Notes under the pieces: model-generated
Seen by the model: only the letters and a program-made list of their open reading frames with translations
The model's database searches: none
What the model was told of the DNA's origin: nothing
Part shown: positions 1-8,549 of the stretch, piece after piece
Layout of the letters: each line of letters starts with the position of its first letter
Position numbering within the stretch: position 1 is the stretch's first letter
Program-made: the position numbers and the translations under genes
DNA from: Longimicrobium sp.
Lineage (GTDB): Bacteria > Gemmatimonadota > Gemmatimonadetes > Longimicrobiales > Longimicrobiaceae
Reading direction: 5' to 3'
DNA: 32,397 nt
Assembly: GCF_035474595.1 (NCBI RefSeq)
Contig: NZ_DATIND010000058.1
Span: forward strand, 1 to 32,397

Positions 1-1033
1 CGGCCAGCTCGAAGCGCACCCCCGGCAGGTTGTAGCCCCGCACCCGCCGCAGCAGCTCGGGCGCGTTCAGGTACGGCGCGCCCACGTAGCCGAACGGCGT
101 CGACGTTCCTCGTCCGACGGAGAGGTTCGTCGTCTCCAGCATCACCAGCCCCGAGAAGCTGAGCGCCGCGTCCAGGGTGCGGATGTTGGGCGACGGGTTG
201 ATCCAGGGGAGCCCCGTCTGGTCGAACCAGCGGTTCCCCTGCCAGCCGGCCACGGGAACGACCTTCAGGTCCACGCCCAGCCCGTAGCGTCCGTTCACGT
301 AGCGCGCCAGCTCGCCCGCCGTCAGCCCGTGGCGCAGGGGGACGGGGTACGCGCCGGTGATCAGCGGCCCGTGCGTGCGCATCTCCCAGTGCATCAGCGG
401 GCCCTCCACGCGCGCGGTCACCGGGTTGGGCCGGTCCAGGACGATGAAGGGGATGCCGCGCTTGGCCGCCTCCTCCATGGCGAAGGTCATGGTCCACACG
501 TAGGTGTACGGCCGCGCGCCGATGTCCTGGATGTCGAAGAGGAGCACGTCCACGTCGCGCAGCATGGCGGTGGTGGGCCGCTCGGTGGCGCCGTAGAGCG
601 AGTAGACGGGAACGCCGGTGCGCGCGTCGCGCCCGCCACCGATCTTCTCGCCGCCGTCCACGTTGCCGCGGATGCCGTGCTCGGGGCCGAAGAGCGCCGT
701 CAGCCGCACGCCGGGGGTGGCGAACAGCACGTCCACGTCGCTGCGGCCGTCGCGGGTCACGGCGGTGTGGTTGGTGATGAGCCCCACGCGCCGCCCCCGC
801 ACCAGGTGCAGCGAGTCGCGGATCAGCACCTCGATCCCGGGGATCGGCGCCTCCGCGGCAGAATCACGTCTCACCGCGGCGAGCGGGGATGCGGCGGATT
901 CCGGGCGGGGCGAAGCGAGGTGCGTGGCGACGGCATCGCCCTGCCCGGCGCGGGGCCAGGCCACGGCCGCGGCGAGCGCCGCCGCGGGGACGGCCGCGGC
1001 TGCGGCGCGGAGGAGCGGAAAGGTGGGCATCAT
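1..1033 (-). CDS. DUF1343 / NamZ-type exo-beta-N-acetylmuramidase, 3' end cut by window edge
   Basis: The minus strand reads open for 344 codons from a double ATG (1033 and 1030) to the window edge, so the C-terminus is missing. A hydrophobic Ala-rich N-terminus suggests export. Family hallmarks follow: a GLITNHTAV segment, FGPEHGIRG, DVLLFDIQDIGARPYTY, VLDRPNP and PSPNIRTLDAAL. NamZ enzymes (formerly DUF1343) remove terminal N-acetylmuramic acid from peptidoglycan fragments, supporting cell-wall recycling; this role comes from the family. An AGAGG lies directly before the first ATG, so the second ATG is better spaced. It is divergent from the PIG-L gene, with a 208-nt gap that probably holds both promoters. 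Confidence 0.9.
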   Translation of the reverse strand, partial: MMPTFPLLRAAAAAVPAAALAAAVAWPRAGQGDAVATHLASPRPESAASPLAAVRRDSAAEAPIPGIEVLIRDSLHLVRGRRVGLITNHTAVTRDGRSDVDVLFATPGVRLTALFGPEHGIRGNVDGGEKIGGGRDARTGVPVYSLYGATERPTTAMLRDVDVLLFDIQDIGARPYTYVWTMTFAMEEAAKRGIPFIVLDRPNPVTARVEGPLMHWEMRTHGPLITGAYPVPLRHGLTAGELARYVNGRYGLGVDLKVVPVAGWQGNRWFDQTGLPWINPSPNIRTLDAALSFSGLVMLETTNLSVGRGTSTPFGYVGAPYLNAPELLRRVRGYNLPGVRFELA

Positions 1034-1241
1034 CCTCTATCGAAATGGGGGTCGGTGCGTGTGGTACGCCGCCGGTGGCCGGAAGTTCGGGGCGGAGCGG
1101 CCCCGGGAGCACATCCGTCCGGCGTCGGAATCTGCTACGCCGCAGAGGAACAGATGTGGTGCGGAACCTGCACGGGCGGCGGCGCTCTGGACGGGAGCCA
1201 TCCATCGGGCTTCCAACGGCTTACCCACCGAACGCCAGCGG

Positions 1242-2141
1242 ATGATCGCCTTGCCCCGGCACCAGCCGGCCCACGAGTACGTGCTTCCCGCGTCGCGCCA
1301 GGAGGACCCGCGCGTGGCCGCGCTGCTGGCGTGCTTCCGCGCGCCCGCCGGCGAGCGCACCCCGCCGCGAACGCTGATCGTGGGCGCGCACCCCGACGAC
1401 GAGACGATGGGGCCGGGCGGGATGCTCCCCCGCTTTCCCGACGGGACGCTGGAGGTGCTGCACGTGACCGACGGGGCGCCGCGGAACCGGCGGCAGTGGG
1501 GGCGCAACGAGCACGCGACGTGGGACGAGTACGCCGCCGCCCGCCGGGCCGAGGTGCTGCGCGCGCTGGCCGTCGCGGGGATCGCTCCCGAGCGCGCGCA
1601 CCGGCTGGGGGTGATGGACGCCGAGGCCGCGCTGGACATGGCCGGGCTCACGCGCAGCCTGCGGGACGCCTTCGACCGCCTGCGCCCGGAGGTGGTGATC
1701 ACGCATCCGTACGAGGGCGGCCACACCGACCACGACGCCACCGCCTTCGCCGCGCGCGCCGCCTGCCGCCTGCTGGAGCGCGACGGCGCGCGGCCGCCCG
1801 CGCTGATGGAGTTCACCTCGTACTTCAACCTGCGCGGCGAGCGGATCTACAACCGCTTCCTCCCTTTCGACGGCGCGCCGGTGACCGAGGTGACGCTGAC
1901 CCCCGCCGAGCGCGACCGCAAGCGGCGGATGTTCGACGTCTACCACACGCAGCACGGCGTCCTGCGCGACATGCCCGTGCGCTTCGAGCGCTACCGCCCG
2001 GCCCCGCGCTACGACTTCGGCGCCGCGCCGCACGCCGGCCGCCTGCGCTACGAGCTGTATCCGCAGGGGATGCAGGGAAAGCGGTGGAGGGCGCTCGCGC
2101 TCGAGGCCTTCGAAAAGCTGGGGCTCCCCCGGTTCTACTGA
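1242..2141 (+). CDS. PIG-L / LmbE family deacetylase
   Basis: A 299-residue protein with the PIG-L signature: AHPDDE near residue 48 supplies His/Asp/Asp for zinc binding, and a second metal motif, HPYEGGHTDHDA, lies near residue 150. The family removes N-acetyl groups from GlcNAc-type sugars (MshB, BshB, LmbE). The substrate here cannot be told, and no bacillithiol or mycothiol genes are adjacent. The frame stays open far upstream of 1242, but that part overlaps namZ antisense and has no family similarity. ATG 1242 leaves about 45 residues before the catalytic motif, which suits the family. No strong Shine-Dalgarno is visible, so the start is moderately certain. Confidence 0.88.
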   Translation: MIALPRHQPAHEYVLPASRQEDPRVAALLACFRAPAGERTPPRTLIVGAHPDDETMGPGGMLPRFPDGTLEVLHVTDGAPRNRRQWGRNEHATWDEYAAARRAEVLRALAVAGIAPERAHRLGVMDAEAALDMAGLTRSLRDAFDRLRPEVVITHPYEGGHTDHDATAFAARAACRLLERDGARPPALMEFTSYFNLRGERIYNRFLPFDGAPVTEVTLTPAERDRKRRMFDVYHTQHGVLRDMPVRFERYRPAPRYDFGAAPHAGRLRYELYPQGMQGKRWRALALEAFEKLGLPRFY

Positions 2142-2165
2142 TCTCCCGGCCCGATTGATCCATCG

Positions 2166-2202
2166 CCACCACAACGACTTCCGGCAGATTGCCGGATGGT
2201 GG
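2166..2202 (+). terminator. Hairpin downstream of PIG-L gene
   Basis: A nested inverted repeat: outer arms CCACC/GGTGG and an inner perfect 7-bp stem TCCGGCA/TGCCGGA with a 3-nt loop (2180-2196). It starts 24 nt after the PIG-L stop and before the M28 gene. There is no long T-run, so a termination role is plausible but unproven. Confidence 0.4.
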
Positions 2203-2340
2203 TCTTGCTCGGAAAAGTCCGATGCACGTCCGTCGAACCCGCGTGGAGGGCTCTTCCGACGGGAGATGCGAGTTCACGGGCGGACACGCATATTCCGGCA
2301 GCGGCGCTCCAGCCGTGACGCCATCGAACCGGGACATCCC

Positions 2341-3417
2341 ATGCGCGCACCGCTCTCCATCTCCGCCCGTCTCCTTCCGTTTCTCGCGATTGCGGCGTGC
2401 GCGCGGGGGCCCGCCGCGCCGGGCGTGGGCGGGCCGGGCGCCGCCGCCGTTCCCGCGCGCACGCAGGTCGAGGACGTGCGCCGCGAGATGTACGCGCTGG
2501 CCGACGACTCCATGCAGGGGCGCTACACCGGCTCGCCGGGGATGGAGCGCGCGGCCCGCTACCTGGCCGGCATCTTCCGCGAGATCGGCGTGCAGCCCGC
2601 GGGCGAGGACGGCTACTTCCAGCGCATGCCGCTGGCGTGGACGCGCCAGGGCGGCGAGCGCGTTCCCCGGCTGCTGGGCGCGTGGGCCGATACCGCGGCC
2701 GTCCCCGCGGCGGACCGGGCCGTCGGCATCAACGTGGTCGGCATCGTCCCCGGCACCGACCCGGAGCTGCGCGAGCAGGTGGTGCTCATCGACGCGCACT
2801 ACGACCACCTGGGAACCGCGGGATTCGGATACCAGTGCCACCGCGCGGGCGCCGACACCGTGTGCAACGGCGCGGACGACGACGCCTCGGGCGACGTGGC
2901 GGTGCTGGAGATCGCCCGCGAGCTGCGCCGCGGGCCGCCGCCGAAGCGCACCGTGATCTTCCTGCTCACGACGGGGGAGGAGGTGGGGCTGCTCGGCACG
3001 CGCTGGTACATCCAGCACCCCGCGCGGCCGCTGGAGCGGATGGTGGCGAACATGGAGATCGAGATGATCGGGCGGCCGGACTCGCTGGCGGGCGGCGGCG
3101 GGCGGGCGTGGCTCACCGGCTTCGAGCGGTCGACGATGGGCGAGATGCTGGCGAGCGCGGGAATCCCCATCGTCGCCGATCCGCGGCCGGGCGAGCACTT
3201 CTTCGAGCGCAGCGACAACATCGCCTTTGCCCAGCGCGGCATTCCCGCGCACACCCTGTCGTCGTTCAACCTGCACGGCGACTACCACACCGCGGCCGAC
3301 GGGCCGGAGCGCATCGACTACGAGCACATGCTGCGGGTGGTCCGCGCCGCGGCCGGCGCCGCGCGGCTCCTGGCCGACGGCCCCGCGCCCGTCTGGAAGC
3401 CCGGCGGCCGCCCGTAG
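2341..3417 (+). CDS. M28 family zinc metallopeptidase, predicted lipoprotein
   Basis: A 358-residue secreted peptidase. The N-terminus has a hydrophobic stretch ending in IAAC, a good lipobox, so the mature protein is probably lipid-anchored in the envelope. The M28 metal and catalytic residues appear in order: DAHYDHLG (His), NGADDDASGD (bridging Asp), TTGEEVGLLG (catalytic Glu pair), NMEIEMIGRPD and GDYHTAADGPERI (final His). The usual DDNASG is DDDASG and the usual NMDM-type acidic residue is Glu here; both are tolerable variants. The family releases amino acids from peptide N-termini. ATG 2341 is chosen because the signal peptide begins exactly there; the frame is open further upstream without similarity. 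Confidence 0.92.
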   Translation: MRAPLSISARLLPFLAIAACARGPAAPGVGGPGAAAVPARTQVEDVRREMYALADDSMQGRYTGSPGMERAARYLAGIFREIGVQPAGEDGYFQRMPLAWTRQGGERVPRLLGAWADTAAVPAADRAVGINVVGIVPGTDPELREQVVLIDAHYDHLGTAGFGYQCHRAGADTVCNGADDDASGDVAVLEIARELRRGPPPKRTVIFLLTTGEEVGLLGTRWYIQHPARPLERMVANMEIEMIGRPDSLAGGGGRAWLTGFERSTMGEMLASAGIPIVADPRPGEHFFERSDNIAFAQRGIPAHTLSSFNLHGDYHTAADGPERIDYEHMLRVVRAAAGAARLLADGPAPVWKPGGRP

Positions 3418-3462
3418 CCGCCGCTCGCACCTGATGCCGATCTCCATCCCCCATCCGTTTCG

Positions 3463-4239
3463 ATGACCGAGCCCGCCGCCGCCCCGCCGGTGATCGAGAT
3501 CGCCGGCCTGTCCAAGCACTACGGCGACCGCGTGGCCGTGGACGGGCTCACCTTCTCCGTGCCGCCGGGCGAGATCGTGGGCCTGGTCGGCCCCAACGGC
3601 GCGGGGAAGACGACCACGCTGCGGGCCATCGCCGGCATCCATCCGCCCAGCTCGGGGACGATTCGCGTGGCCGGCTTCGACGTGGTGCGCCACCCCGTGG
3701 AGGCGCGCCGCCATCTTGCGATGGTGCCTGACGAGCCGGCGCTCTTCGCCTCGCTGACGGTGTGGGAGCACCTGGAGTTCACCGCGCGCATCTACGGCGT
3801 GCGCGACTGGCGCGGTCCCGCGGCGGCGCTGCTGGACGAGATGGAGCTGGGCGACCGCCGCCAGTCGCTGGCCGACGAGCTGTCGCGGGGGATGCGGCAG
3901 AAGGTGGCGGTGGCGTGCGCGCTCCTGCACGACCCCGCCGCGCTCCTGTTCGACGAGCCGCTGACCGGGCTGGACCCGCGCGGCATCCGCACGCTGTACG
4001 AGGCCATCCGCCGCCGCGCGGCGGAAGGGGCGGCGGTCCTTCTCTCCAGCCATCTCCTCGGCCAGATCGAGACGCTCTGCACCGGCTTCGCGGTCATGCG
4101 CCAGGGCCGCCTCCTGTTCGCGGGGACGCGGGAGGAGATGCGCGACCGGTACGCGCAGGTGGGCGGCTCGCTGGAGGAGGTCTTCTTCCACCTCACCGAG
4201 GGCGCCGCGCCGCCGGTGATGGAAGCGGGCGCGCGGTGA
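3463..4239 (+). CDS. ABC transporter ATP-binding protein (EcsA-like exporter)
   Basis: A 258-residue ABC ATPase. Walker A GPNGAGKTT is at residues 43-51, the signature LSRGMRQK at 140-147 (Arg replaces the second Gly of LSGG, as is common in EcsA/ABC-2 exporters), Walker B LLFDEP near 161-166, and a switch His in SSH. It energises the permease encoded next: its TGA shares four bases with the GTG start of that gene, so the two are translationally coupled. The substrate is unknown. The M28 peptidase gene ends 45 nt upstream and could be co-transcribed. Confidence 0.95.
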   Translation: MTEPAAAPPVIEIAGLSKHYGDRVAVDGLTFSVPPGEIVGLVGPNGAGKTTTLRAIAGIHPPSSGTIRVAGFDVVRHPVEARRHLAMVPDEPALFASLTVWEHLEFTARIYGVRDWRGPAAALLDEMELGDRRQSLADELSRGMRQKVAVACALLHDPAALLFDEPLTGLDPRGIRTLYEAIRRRAAEGAAVLLSSHLLGQIETLCTGFAVMRQGRLLFAGTREEMRDRYAQVGGSLEEVFFHLTEGAAPPVMEAGAR

Positions 4240-5882
4240 ATCCCGGGCTGCGCCTGCTTGCGCTGCGCCTGGCCCGCGGCCGCATCCGCCTCATCGGCCG
4301 GCGGATGCGCACGGTGCGCGGGGCGATCGGCATCGGGGGGACGGTGCTCTTCCTCCTCGCCTTCGCCGCGCTGCAGGTGTGGCGCGCGACTACGCCGGGG
4401 ATGCGCGGCGGCACGCCGTCTCCCGAGACGCTGCGGACCTTCGTTCCGGCGCTGGTGACGGTGCTGACGATCATCGCCGCGGTCAGCGAGCGCGGGCTAT
4501 ACTTCTCCCCGGCGGAGACCGGCTTCCTCTTCCCCGCGCCCGTGGGCCGGCGCGAGCTGCTGCTGTACAACCTGGTTACGCGGCTCGGCATCCAGGTCCT
4601 CTCCGGCCTCTGGGTCTCCGTCTACACCGTGCTCTACGCGCCCCTCCCCGCCGCCGGCTTCGCGGCGGTGATGCTGGCGTTCGTGTTCATGTACGTGGCC
4701 GCGCAGGCGCTGGCGCTCGGCGCCATGGCGGCAGAGTCGTATCTCTCCCCGCTCGTGCGAAGGCTGGTGCGCGCGGCGGTGATCGCGGGCGTGCTGCTGA
4801 TCGTGGCCTCCGCGGCGATGAGCGCCGCGCCGGGGACGGCCGGTCAGCGCTTCCGCGTGATCCTCGAATCCCCCGTGGTGCGCGCCGTCTCCATCGTCGC
4901 CCGCCCCTTCGGCGAGCTGTTCGCGGCGACCACGGCCGGCGCGGCAATCGGGTGGGGGATCGCGTCGATGGGATTGATCGCCCTGGCCGCGCTTCTCGTC
5001 CTCTCGTTCGACGTCGCCTACACCGAGCGTTCGCTTGCCGTCGGCCAGCGCGTGCAGCGGCGGTTGAGCCGGATGCTGTCCACGAGCGGCGATGGCGAGG
5101 GCGCCGCCGCCGGGCCGCCGCCGCGCTTCCGGCTGCGCGCGCCGCGGGTGGCGCTTCCCGGGCGCGCGGGGCCGCTGGCGTGGCGGCAGATGACGGAGCT
5201 GCTGCGCACGCCGCGGGCGCTGGTGTCGCCCCTCATCTTCGGCGCCGTCTGGCTGGTGGCCATGTTCGGCGGCATCCACGCCTCGGAGGGCGACGCGGAG
5301 GCGATGCAGACGTCGGTGCTCACGACCGCGCTGCTGATGCCGGTGATCTTTGGCAACCCGCTCCCGTTCGACTTCCGGCGCGACCTGGACCGGATGGCGT
5401 TCCTGCGCTCGCTCCCGCTCCGCCCCGTGGCCGTCGCCGTCGGCCAGATCTTCCCCGCCGCGGTCTTCTTCGCGCTCTTCGAGCTGCTGGTGATGTGCGG
5501 CGCCGCGGCGCTCACCGGCGCCGTGCCGGCGGGGTGGATGGTGGTCGCCGCGGCGCTGGTCCTCCCGGTCGCGTGGTGCACGGCGGCGCTGGAGAACCTG
5601 CTTTTCCTGTGGATGCCCTACCGCGTGGGCCCCGACGGCCGCGCCGGCGCGCAGTTCCTGGGCAAGGCATTGCTGCTGATGCTGATGAAGGTGGTCACGC
5701 TGGGCATCGTCGGCTTCGCGGGATTCGCGGCGTGGTACGGGATGCGGATCCTCGGCGCGCCCCTTTCCCTCGCGCTGATCGCGGCGGCGCTGGCGATGTC
5801 GATCCCCTGCATCCCGCTGACGTGGTGGGTGGGGCGGACGTTCGCGCGGTTCGATCTCACGCGGGCGGCGGCGGCGCCGTAG
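4236..5882 (+). CDS. ABC exporter permease, multi-spanning membrane protein
   Basis: A 548-residue protein rich in hydrophobic segments. One lies near residues 30-50, then a cluster covers the first 270 residues. A hydrophilic loop follows (around residues 270-320, rich in Arg/Gly/Pro), and a second membrane half extends to the end. This two-half layout is that of large putative ABC-exporter permeases (EcsB-like or the 'putative ABC exporter' family). The GTG start at 4236 overlaps the ATPase stop by 4 nt. An open frame runs further upstream but only as a shadow of the ATPase. Substrate unknown. Confidence 0.85.
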   Translation: MNPGLRLLALRLARGRIRLIGRRMRTVRGAIGIGGTVLFLLAFAALQVWRATTPGMRGGTPSPETLRTFVPALVTVLTIIAAVSERGLYFSPAETGFLFPAPVGRRELLLYNLVTRLGIQVLSGLWVSVYTVLYAPLPAAGFAAVMLAFVFMYVAAQALALGAMAAESYLSPLVRRLVRAAVIAGVLLIVASAAMSAAPGTAGQRFRVILESPVVRAVSIVARPFGELFAATTAGAAIGWGIASMGLIALAALLVLSFDVAYTERSLAVGQRVQRRLSRMLSTSGDGEGAAAGPPPRFRLRAPRVALPGRAGPLAWRQMTELLRTPRALVSPLIFGAVWLVAMFGGIHASEGDAEAMQTSVLTTALLMPVIFGNPLPFDFRRDLDRMAFLRSLPLRPVAVAVGQIFPAAVFFALFELLVMCGAAALTGAVPAGWMVVAAALVLPVAWCTAALENLLFLWMPYRVGPDGRAGAQFLGKALLLMLMKVVTLGIVGFAGFAAWYGMRILGAPLSLALIAAALAMSIPCIPLTWWVGRTFARFDLTRAAAAP

Positions 5883-5893
5883 GAAAGAAAAGA

Positions 5894-5977
5894 AGTCCCA
5901 AGTGCTGAGTCCCAAGTCCTAAGTGAACTTCTTTCCTCCACTTAGGACTCAGGACTTAGGACTTAGGACTTGGGACT
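5894..5977. repeat. Inverted array of AGTSCYR heptamers
   Basis: Directly after the permease, heptamers such as AGTCCCA, AGTGCTG and AGTCCTA run on the plus strand, followed by about 13 nt of spacer and then the same heptamers inverted. The right arm has one extra 7-nt unit. The transcript could fold into a long hairpin of about 30 bp. The flanking purine run at 5881-5895 can instead pair with the pyrimidine spacer ACTTCTTTCCT, giving an alternative fold. It may act as the exporter operon terminator, but it belongs to a repeat type found elsewhere in the window. Confidence 0.8.
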
Positions 5978-6010
5978 GCGGTTTTCACCCCCCGACCGGA
6001 GAACCTCGCG

Positions 6011-6382
6011 ATGACGGACCTTTCCAGCGGCCGATGCGAACCCTGCCGCAAAGGCGCGCCGATGGTGACGGACGCGGAAGCCGCGGAGCTCCTCGCGCAG
6101 CTGCCGGATTGGACGATCGTGGAGCGCGACGGAATCCGGCGGCTGGAGCGCGTCTTCCCGCTCCCCACCTTCGTGGCCGCGCTCGCCTTCACCCTGCGCA
6201 TCGGCGAGATCGCGGAGGAGGAAGGGCATCACCCCGCGCTCCTCACCGAGTGGGGCCGCGTCACCGTGACCTGGTGGACGCACAAGATCGGCGGGCTGCA
6301 CCGCAACGACTTCGTAATGGCCGCGAAGACGGACGAGGAGTACCGCCGCCTCCAGAGCGCCGCCGAAACGGAAAGTGCGTGA
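6011..6382 (+). CDS. 4a-hydroxytetrahydrobiopterin dehydratase (pterin carbinolamine dehydratase, PhhB/PCD)
   Basis: A 123-residue cytosolic enzyme. The active-site signature is clear: EEEGHHPAL followed by [21 protein letters not shown], giving the conserved His-His-Pro, the Thr-His and the Asp. It dehydrates 4a-hydroxy-tetrahydrobiopterin during regeneration of the cofactor of aromatic amino acid hydroxylases. No such hydroxylase is in this window. A short N-terminal extension holds CEPC, seen in some bacterial members. A second in-frame ATG at 6062 would remove it. GGAG upstream of 6011 supports the first start. Confidence 0.93.
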   Translation: MTDLSSGRCEPCRKGAPMVTDAEAAELLAQLPDWTIVERDGIRRLERVFPLPTFVAALAFTLRIGEIAEEEGHHPALLTEWGRVTVTWWTHKIGGLHRNDFVMAAKTDEEYRRLQSAAETESA

Positions 6383-6447
6383 GCGCATCCCTCCGCGCCC
6401 ACGCACTTTGATCTGCCCTACTCTCGTACTCTTCGTACTTCCGTACT

Positions 6448-6861
6448 TCACTCGGTCACGATCACCTGCTGGTCCAGCACCGTCACCGCGTTCCCCGAAG
6501 TCTGGTCCGTCAGCACCAGGTGATAGGTGCCGCCCTTGGGAAGCAGCAGCACCGCGGAGTACGTGAACCACTTCGTGCCGCCGCTGCAGGTGCCGTTCAC
6601 CGCGCGGGCGATGGTCACCCGCAGCTCGTTGCCGCTGCGCGTGCCGCTCAACGACACGTTCTGGTCCGCGCACGGCGTGCTCGCGTCGCCCGAGACCTTC
6701 ACCACGCCGGGGATGGTGACGTCGACCGTGGCGGGCGTAGGGTTGGCGGGCGCGGAGGCCAGCGGCAGCGCCTGGAACGAGAACTGGAAGGTGTTGGCGT
6801 CGGTGGAGATGCTGCACGCCGAGAGCACGGCGGCGCAAAGGGCGAGAACGAGCTTTTTCAC
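6448..6861 (-). CDS. Small lipoprotein of unknown function
   Basis: A 137-residue protein starting at GTG 6861 with GGAG about 10 nt upstream. The N-terminus is a signal peptide with lipobox LSAC, so it is likely lipid-anchored. The mature part is Thr/Ser/Val-rich with alternating hydrophobics, consistent with a small all-beta domain. It has two cysteines that could form a disulfide (STPCADQ and NGTCSGG). I do not recognise a family. It lies downstream of the beta-barrel gene on the same strand, but a terminator at 6930-6959 lies between them. Confidence 0.7.
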   Translation of the reverse strand: MKKLVLALCAAVLSACSISTDANTFQFSFQALPLASAPANPTPATVDVTIPGVVKVSGDASTPCADQNVSLSGTRSGNELRVTIARAVNGTCSGGTKWFTYSAVLLLPKGGTYHLVLTDQTSGNAVTVLDQQVIVTE

Positions 6862-6929
6862 GGCCTGGAGCTCCGGATGTGTGGGCGGAGGGGAGATTTG
6901 TGCCGCGAATACCCCCGCGGAAAGGCGAA

Positions 6930-6959
6930 GTGCCCGGCGGCCGGGAAGCCGCCGGGCAC
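6930..6959 (-). terminator. Strong hairpin after the beta-barrel gene
   Basis: A perfect 11-bp GC stem, GTGCCCGGCGG/CCGCCGGGCAC, with an 8-nt loop begins about 25 nt past the stop of the minus-strand beta-barrel gene. On that strand it is followed by a modest pyrimidine run (CTTCGCCTTT). It separates the beta-barrel from the small lipoprotein downstream. Confidence 0.7.
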
Positions 6960-6983
6960 GCGTTCGTCCTGGGACGAGAACGC

Positions 6984-7715
6984 CTACCGCACGCCCACCG
7001 AGACACCCACGTGGAAGGTCACCAGGTTCGTCTCGCTGCGCACCGGGAACAGGGTGATGGAGCCGTCCGGGTTGTCGACGATGTCGCCGTGGCGCAGGTA
7101 CTCGGCCTCGCCGTTGTGGCGGTACGTCACCCCCAGGTCCAGCGACACCGGGTTCCGCCGTACGCTGAGCGGGATGTAGAGCCCGCCGCCCGCCCCGTAC
7201 GCGAACGAGGCGTCGTCGAAGTTCGTGGTGCTCGCGAAGCTCTCCCCGCTCGACGTGCCGCCCACGTGCGACTCGGTGAAGATGTACGACACGCCCACGA
7301 AGCCGTTCGCGTACGGCCGGAAGGTCCCCGTCGGCAGGCCGATCTGCGGACCGGCGCCCACCAGCGCGATGTTGTTGTCCGTGGTCAGGTCCAGCAGGAT
7401 GCGCCCGCCCACGGTGTTGCTCAGCTGCACGCGCTGCCGCTCGTGGCCGTAGTTCACCAGGCTGGCGTCCGCGCGCAGCCCGAACCACCCGTCGCGGTCC
7501 AGGCGCAGCAGGTAGTGCATCCCGCCGCCCCACCCCTGGTCGATGTAGTTGCTGAACTCGCCCTGTGGCCGGGCGAAGGTGGCCTCGCCGCCCACGTAGC
7601 TGCGGGGAAGGCGGGGCTCGCGGTAGTCGTAGCCGTAACCATCGTCCTGCGCCGCCAGCGGGCGCGTGACCAGCGCCGCGGCTGCGGCGATCAGCAGAAG
7701 GGTGCGAGAGCGCAT
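6984..7715 (-). CDS. Outer-membrane beta-barrel protein
   Basis: A 243-residue protein with a cleavable signal peptide (hydrophobic stretch, then RPLAAQ). The mature chain alternates polar and hydrophobic residues with many Gly and aromatics: YVGGEATF, GGGMHYLLRL, RPYANGFVGVSYIF, YGAGGGLYIPL. It ends in a strand typical of the OmpA/OmpW-like barrel fold (FHVGVSVGVR). The C-terminal residue is Arg rather than the usual aromatic. The function is probably structural or as a pore; no specific family is recognised. GAGG precedes the ATG. Confidence 0.75.
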   Translation of the reverse strand: MRSRTLLLIAAAAALVTRPLAAQDDGYGYDYREPRLPRSYVGGEATFARPQGEFSNYIDQGWGGGMHYLLRLDRDGWFGLRADASLVNYGHERQRVQLSNTVGGRILLDLTTDNNIALVGAGPQIGLPTGTFRPYANGFVGVSYIFTESHVGGTSSGESFASTTNFDDASFAYGAGGGLYIPLSVRRNPVSLDLGVTYRHNGEAEYLRHGDIVDNPDGSITLFPVRSETNLVTFHVGVSVGVR

Positions 7716-8008
7716 GGTGGGGCCTCGTCGTTCGGAAGGGTCACCGCGGGCCGCCATCCGGCCCGCCTGCCCCATCGAACGAGCAACCGCGGTGCCCCGC
7801 GCCTCCATCCGCGCAGGAGATTGCGCCGCAATTACTTGGCTTTCGACGCGCATCTCCGTCCCCCGGTGGATTGACCGCGCGGGAGGACACTTCCCCGTCC
7901 GTTTCCCGGCTCCCTTCGCGGACACCTCGCGGCGGCGGTAGATTCGGGGGATGAAAGAGCGGGCGGCACGGGCGCCGTCCGCCGTCACCCCGGGCGGAGC
8001 GAGAGACG

Positions 8009-8419
8009 ATGGCGGTCGAGATCACCGGCAGCTACACGGGCGACCTGAAGATGGAGCTGCACCACGGCCCTTCGGGGATGCCGCTGGCCACCGCGGCGCC
8101 GCGCGACAACATGGGCGACGGGAGCTCGTTCTCGCCCACCGACCTGCTGGCCGCGTCGCTCGGCTCGTGCATGGTCACGACCATGGCCATCGTCGCGCGC
8201 CGCGAGGGCATCCCCTTCGAGCGCGCCGATTTCTCGCTCGAGAAGCACATGACCGCGCAGCCGCCGCGCCGCGTGGACGCCATCCCCATCACCATCCGCC
8301 TTCCCGCCTCGCTCACCCCCGGGCAGCGCCAGAAGCTGGAAGAGGCCGCGCGCACCTGTCCGGTGCACCGCAGCCTCCTCCCCGAGATCCGCCGCGACGT
8401 CCAGTTCGTCTACGAGTGA
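8009..8419 (+). CDS. OsmC family peroxiredoxin-like protein
   Basis: A 136-residue protein with both family motifs: FSPTDLLAASLGSCM, carrying reactive Cys54, and CPVHRSL, carrying Cys117. OsmC/Ohr proteins reduce organic hydroperoxides through this cysteine pair in the cytosol. The sequence looks more like the OsmC/YhfA branch than classic Ohr. The 293-nt gap to the divergent beta-barrel gene holds a 13-nt palindrome, ATTGCGCCGCAAT (7820-7832), a possible operator; nothing else is evident there. Confidence 0.9.
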   Translation: MAVEITGSYTGDLKMELHHGPSGMPLATAAPRDNMGDGSSFSPTDLLAASLGSCMVTTMAIVARREGIPFERADFSLEKHMTAQPPRRVDAIPITIRLPASLTPGQRQKLEEAARTCPVHRSLLPEIRRDVQFVYE

Positions 8420-8445
8420 GCGCGGCCCGGCCGCGATCACGCGAG

Positions 8446-8500
8446 AAAATGCGACTGAAGTCACGGCTACAACGGCACGCAGTCCGTCTTCGCGGACTTC
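8446..8500 (+). repeat. Double-hairpin dispersed element, subfamily 1, copy 1
   Basis: Architecture: AAAAT, stem I GCGACT-GA-AGTCAC (one mismatch), a 16-nt linker GGCTACAACGGCACGC, then stem II AGTCCGT-CTTC-GCGGACT (one T:G pair). It lies between the convergent osmC-like and mutY genes. Confidence 0.85.
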
Positions 8501-8549
8501 CCCCGCCGGGTATCCGTCCCGTCGATTCGGGTGAAGCTCGCGGCCGACG

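Noticed and set aside
329-2158. 609-codon plus-strand open frame over namZ and PIG-L
   Set aside because: It runs antisense to namZ and out of frame with the PIG-L protein; the real start of PIG-L is at 1242.
1825-4191. 788-codon minus-strand open frame across the M28 and ABC ATPase genes
   Set aside because: It is antisense to two clearly recognised genes, with low-complexity Arg/His-rich translation.
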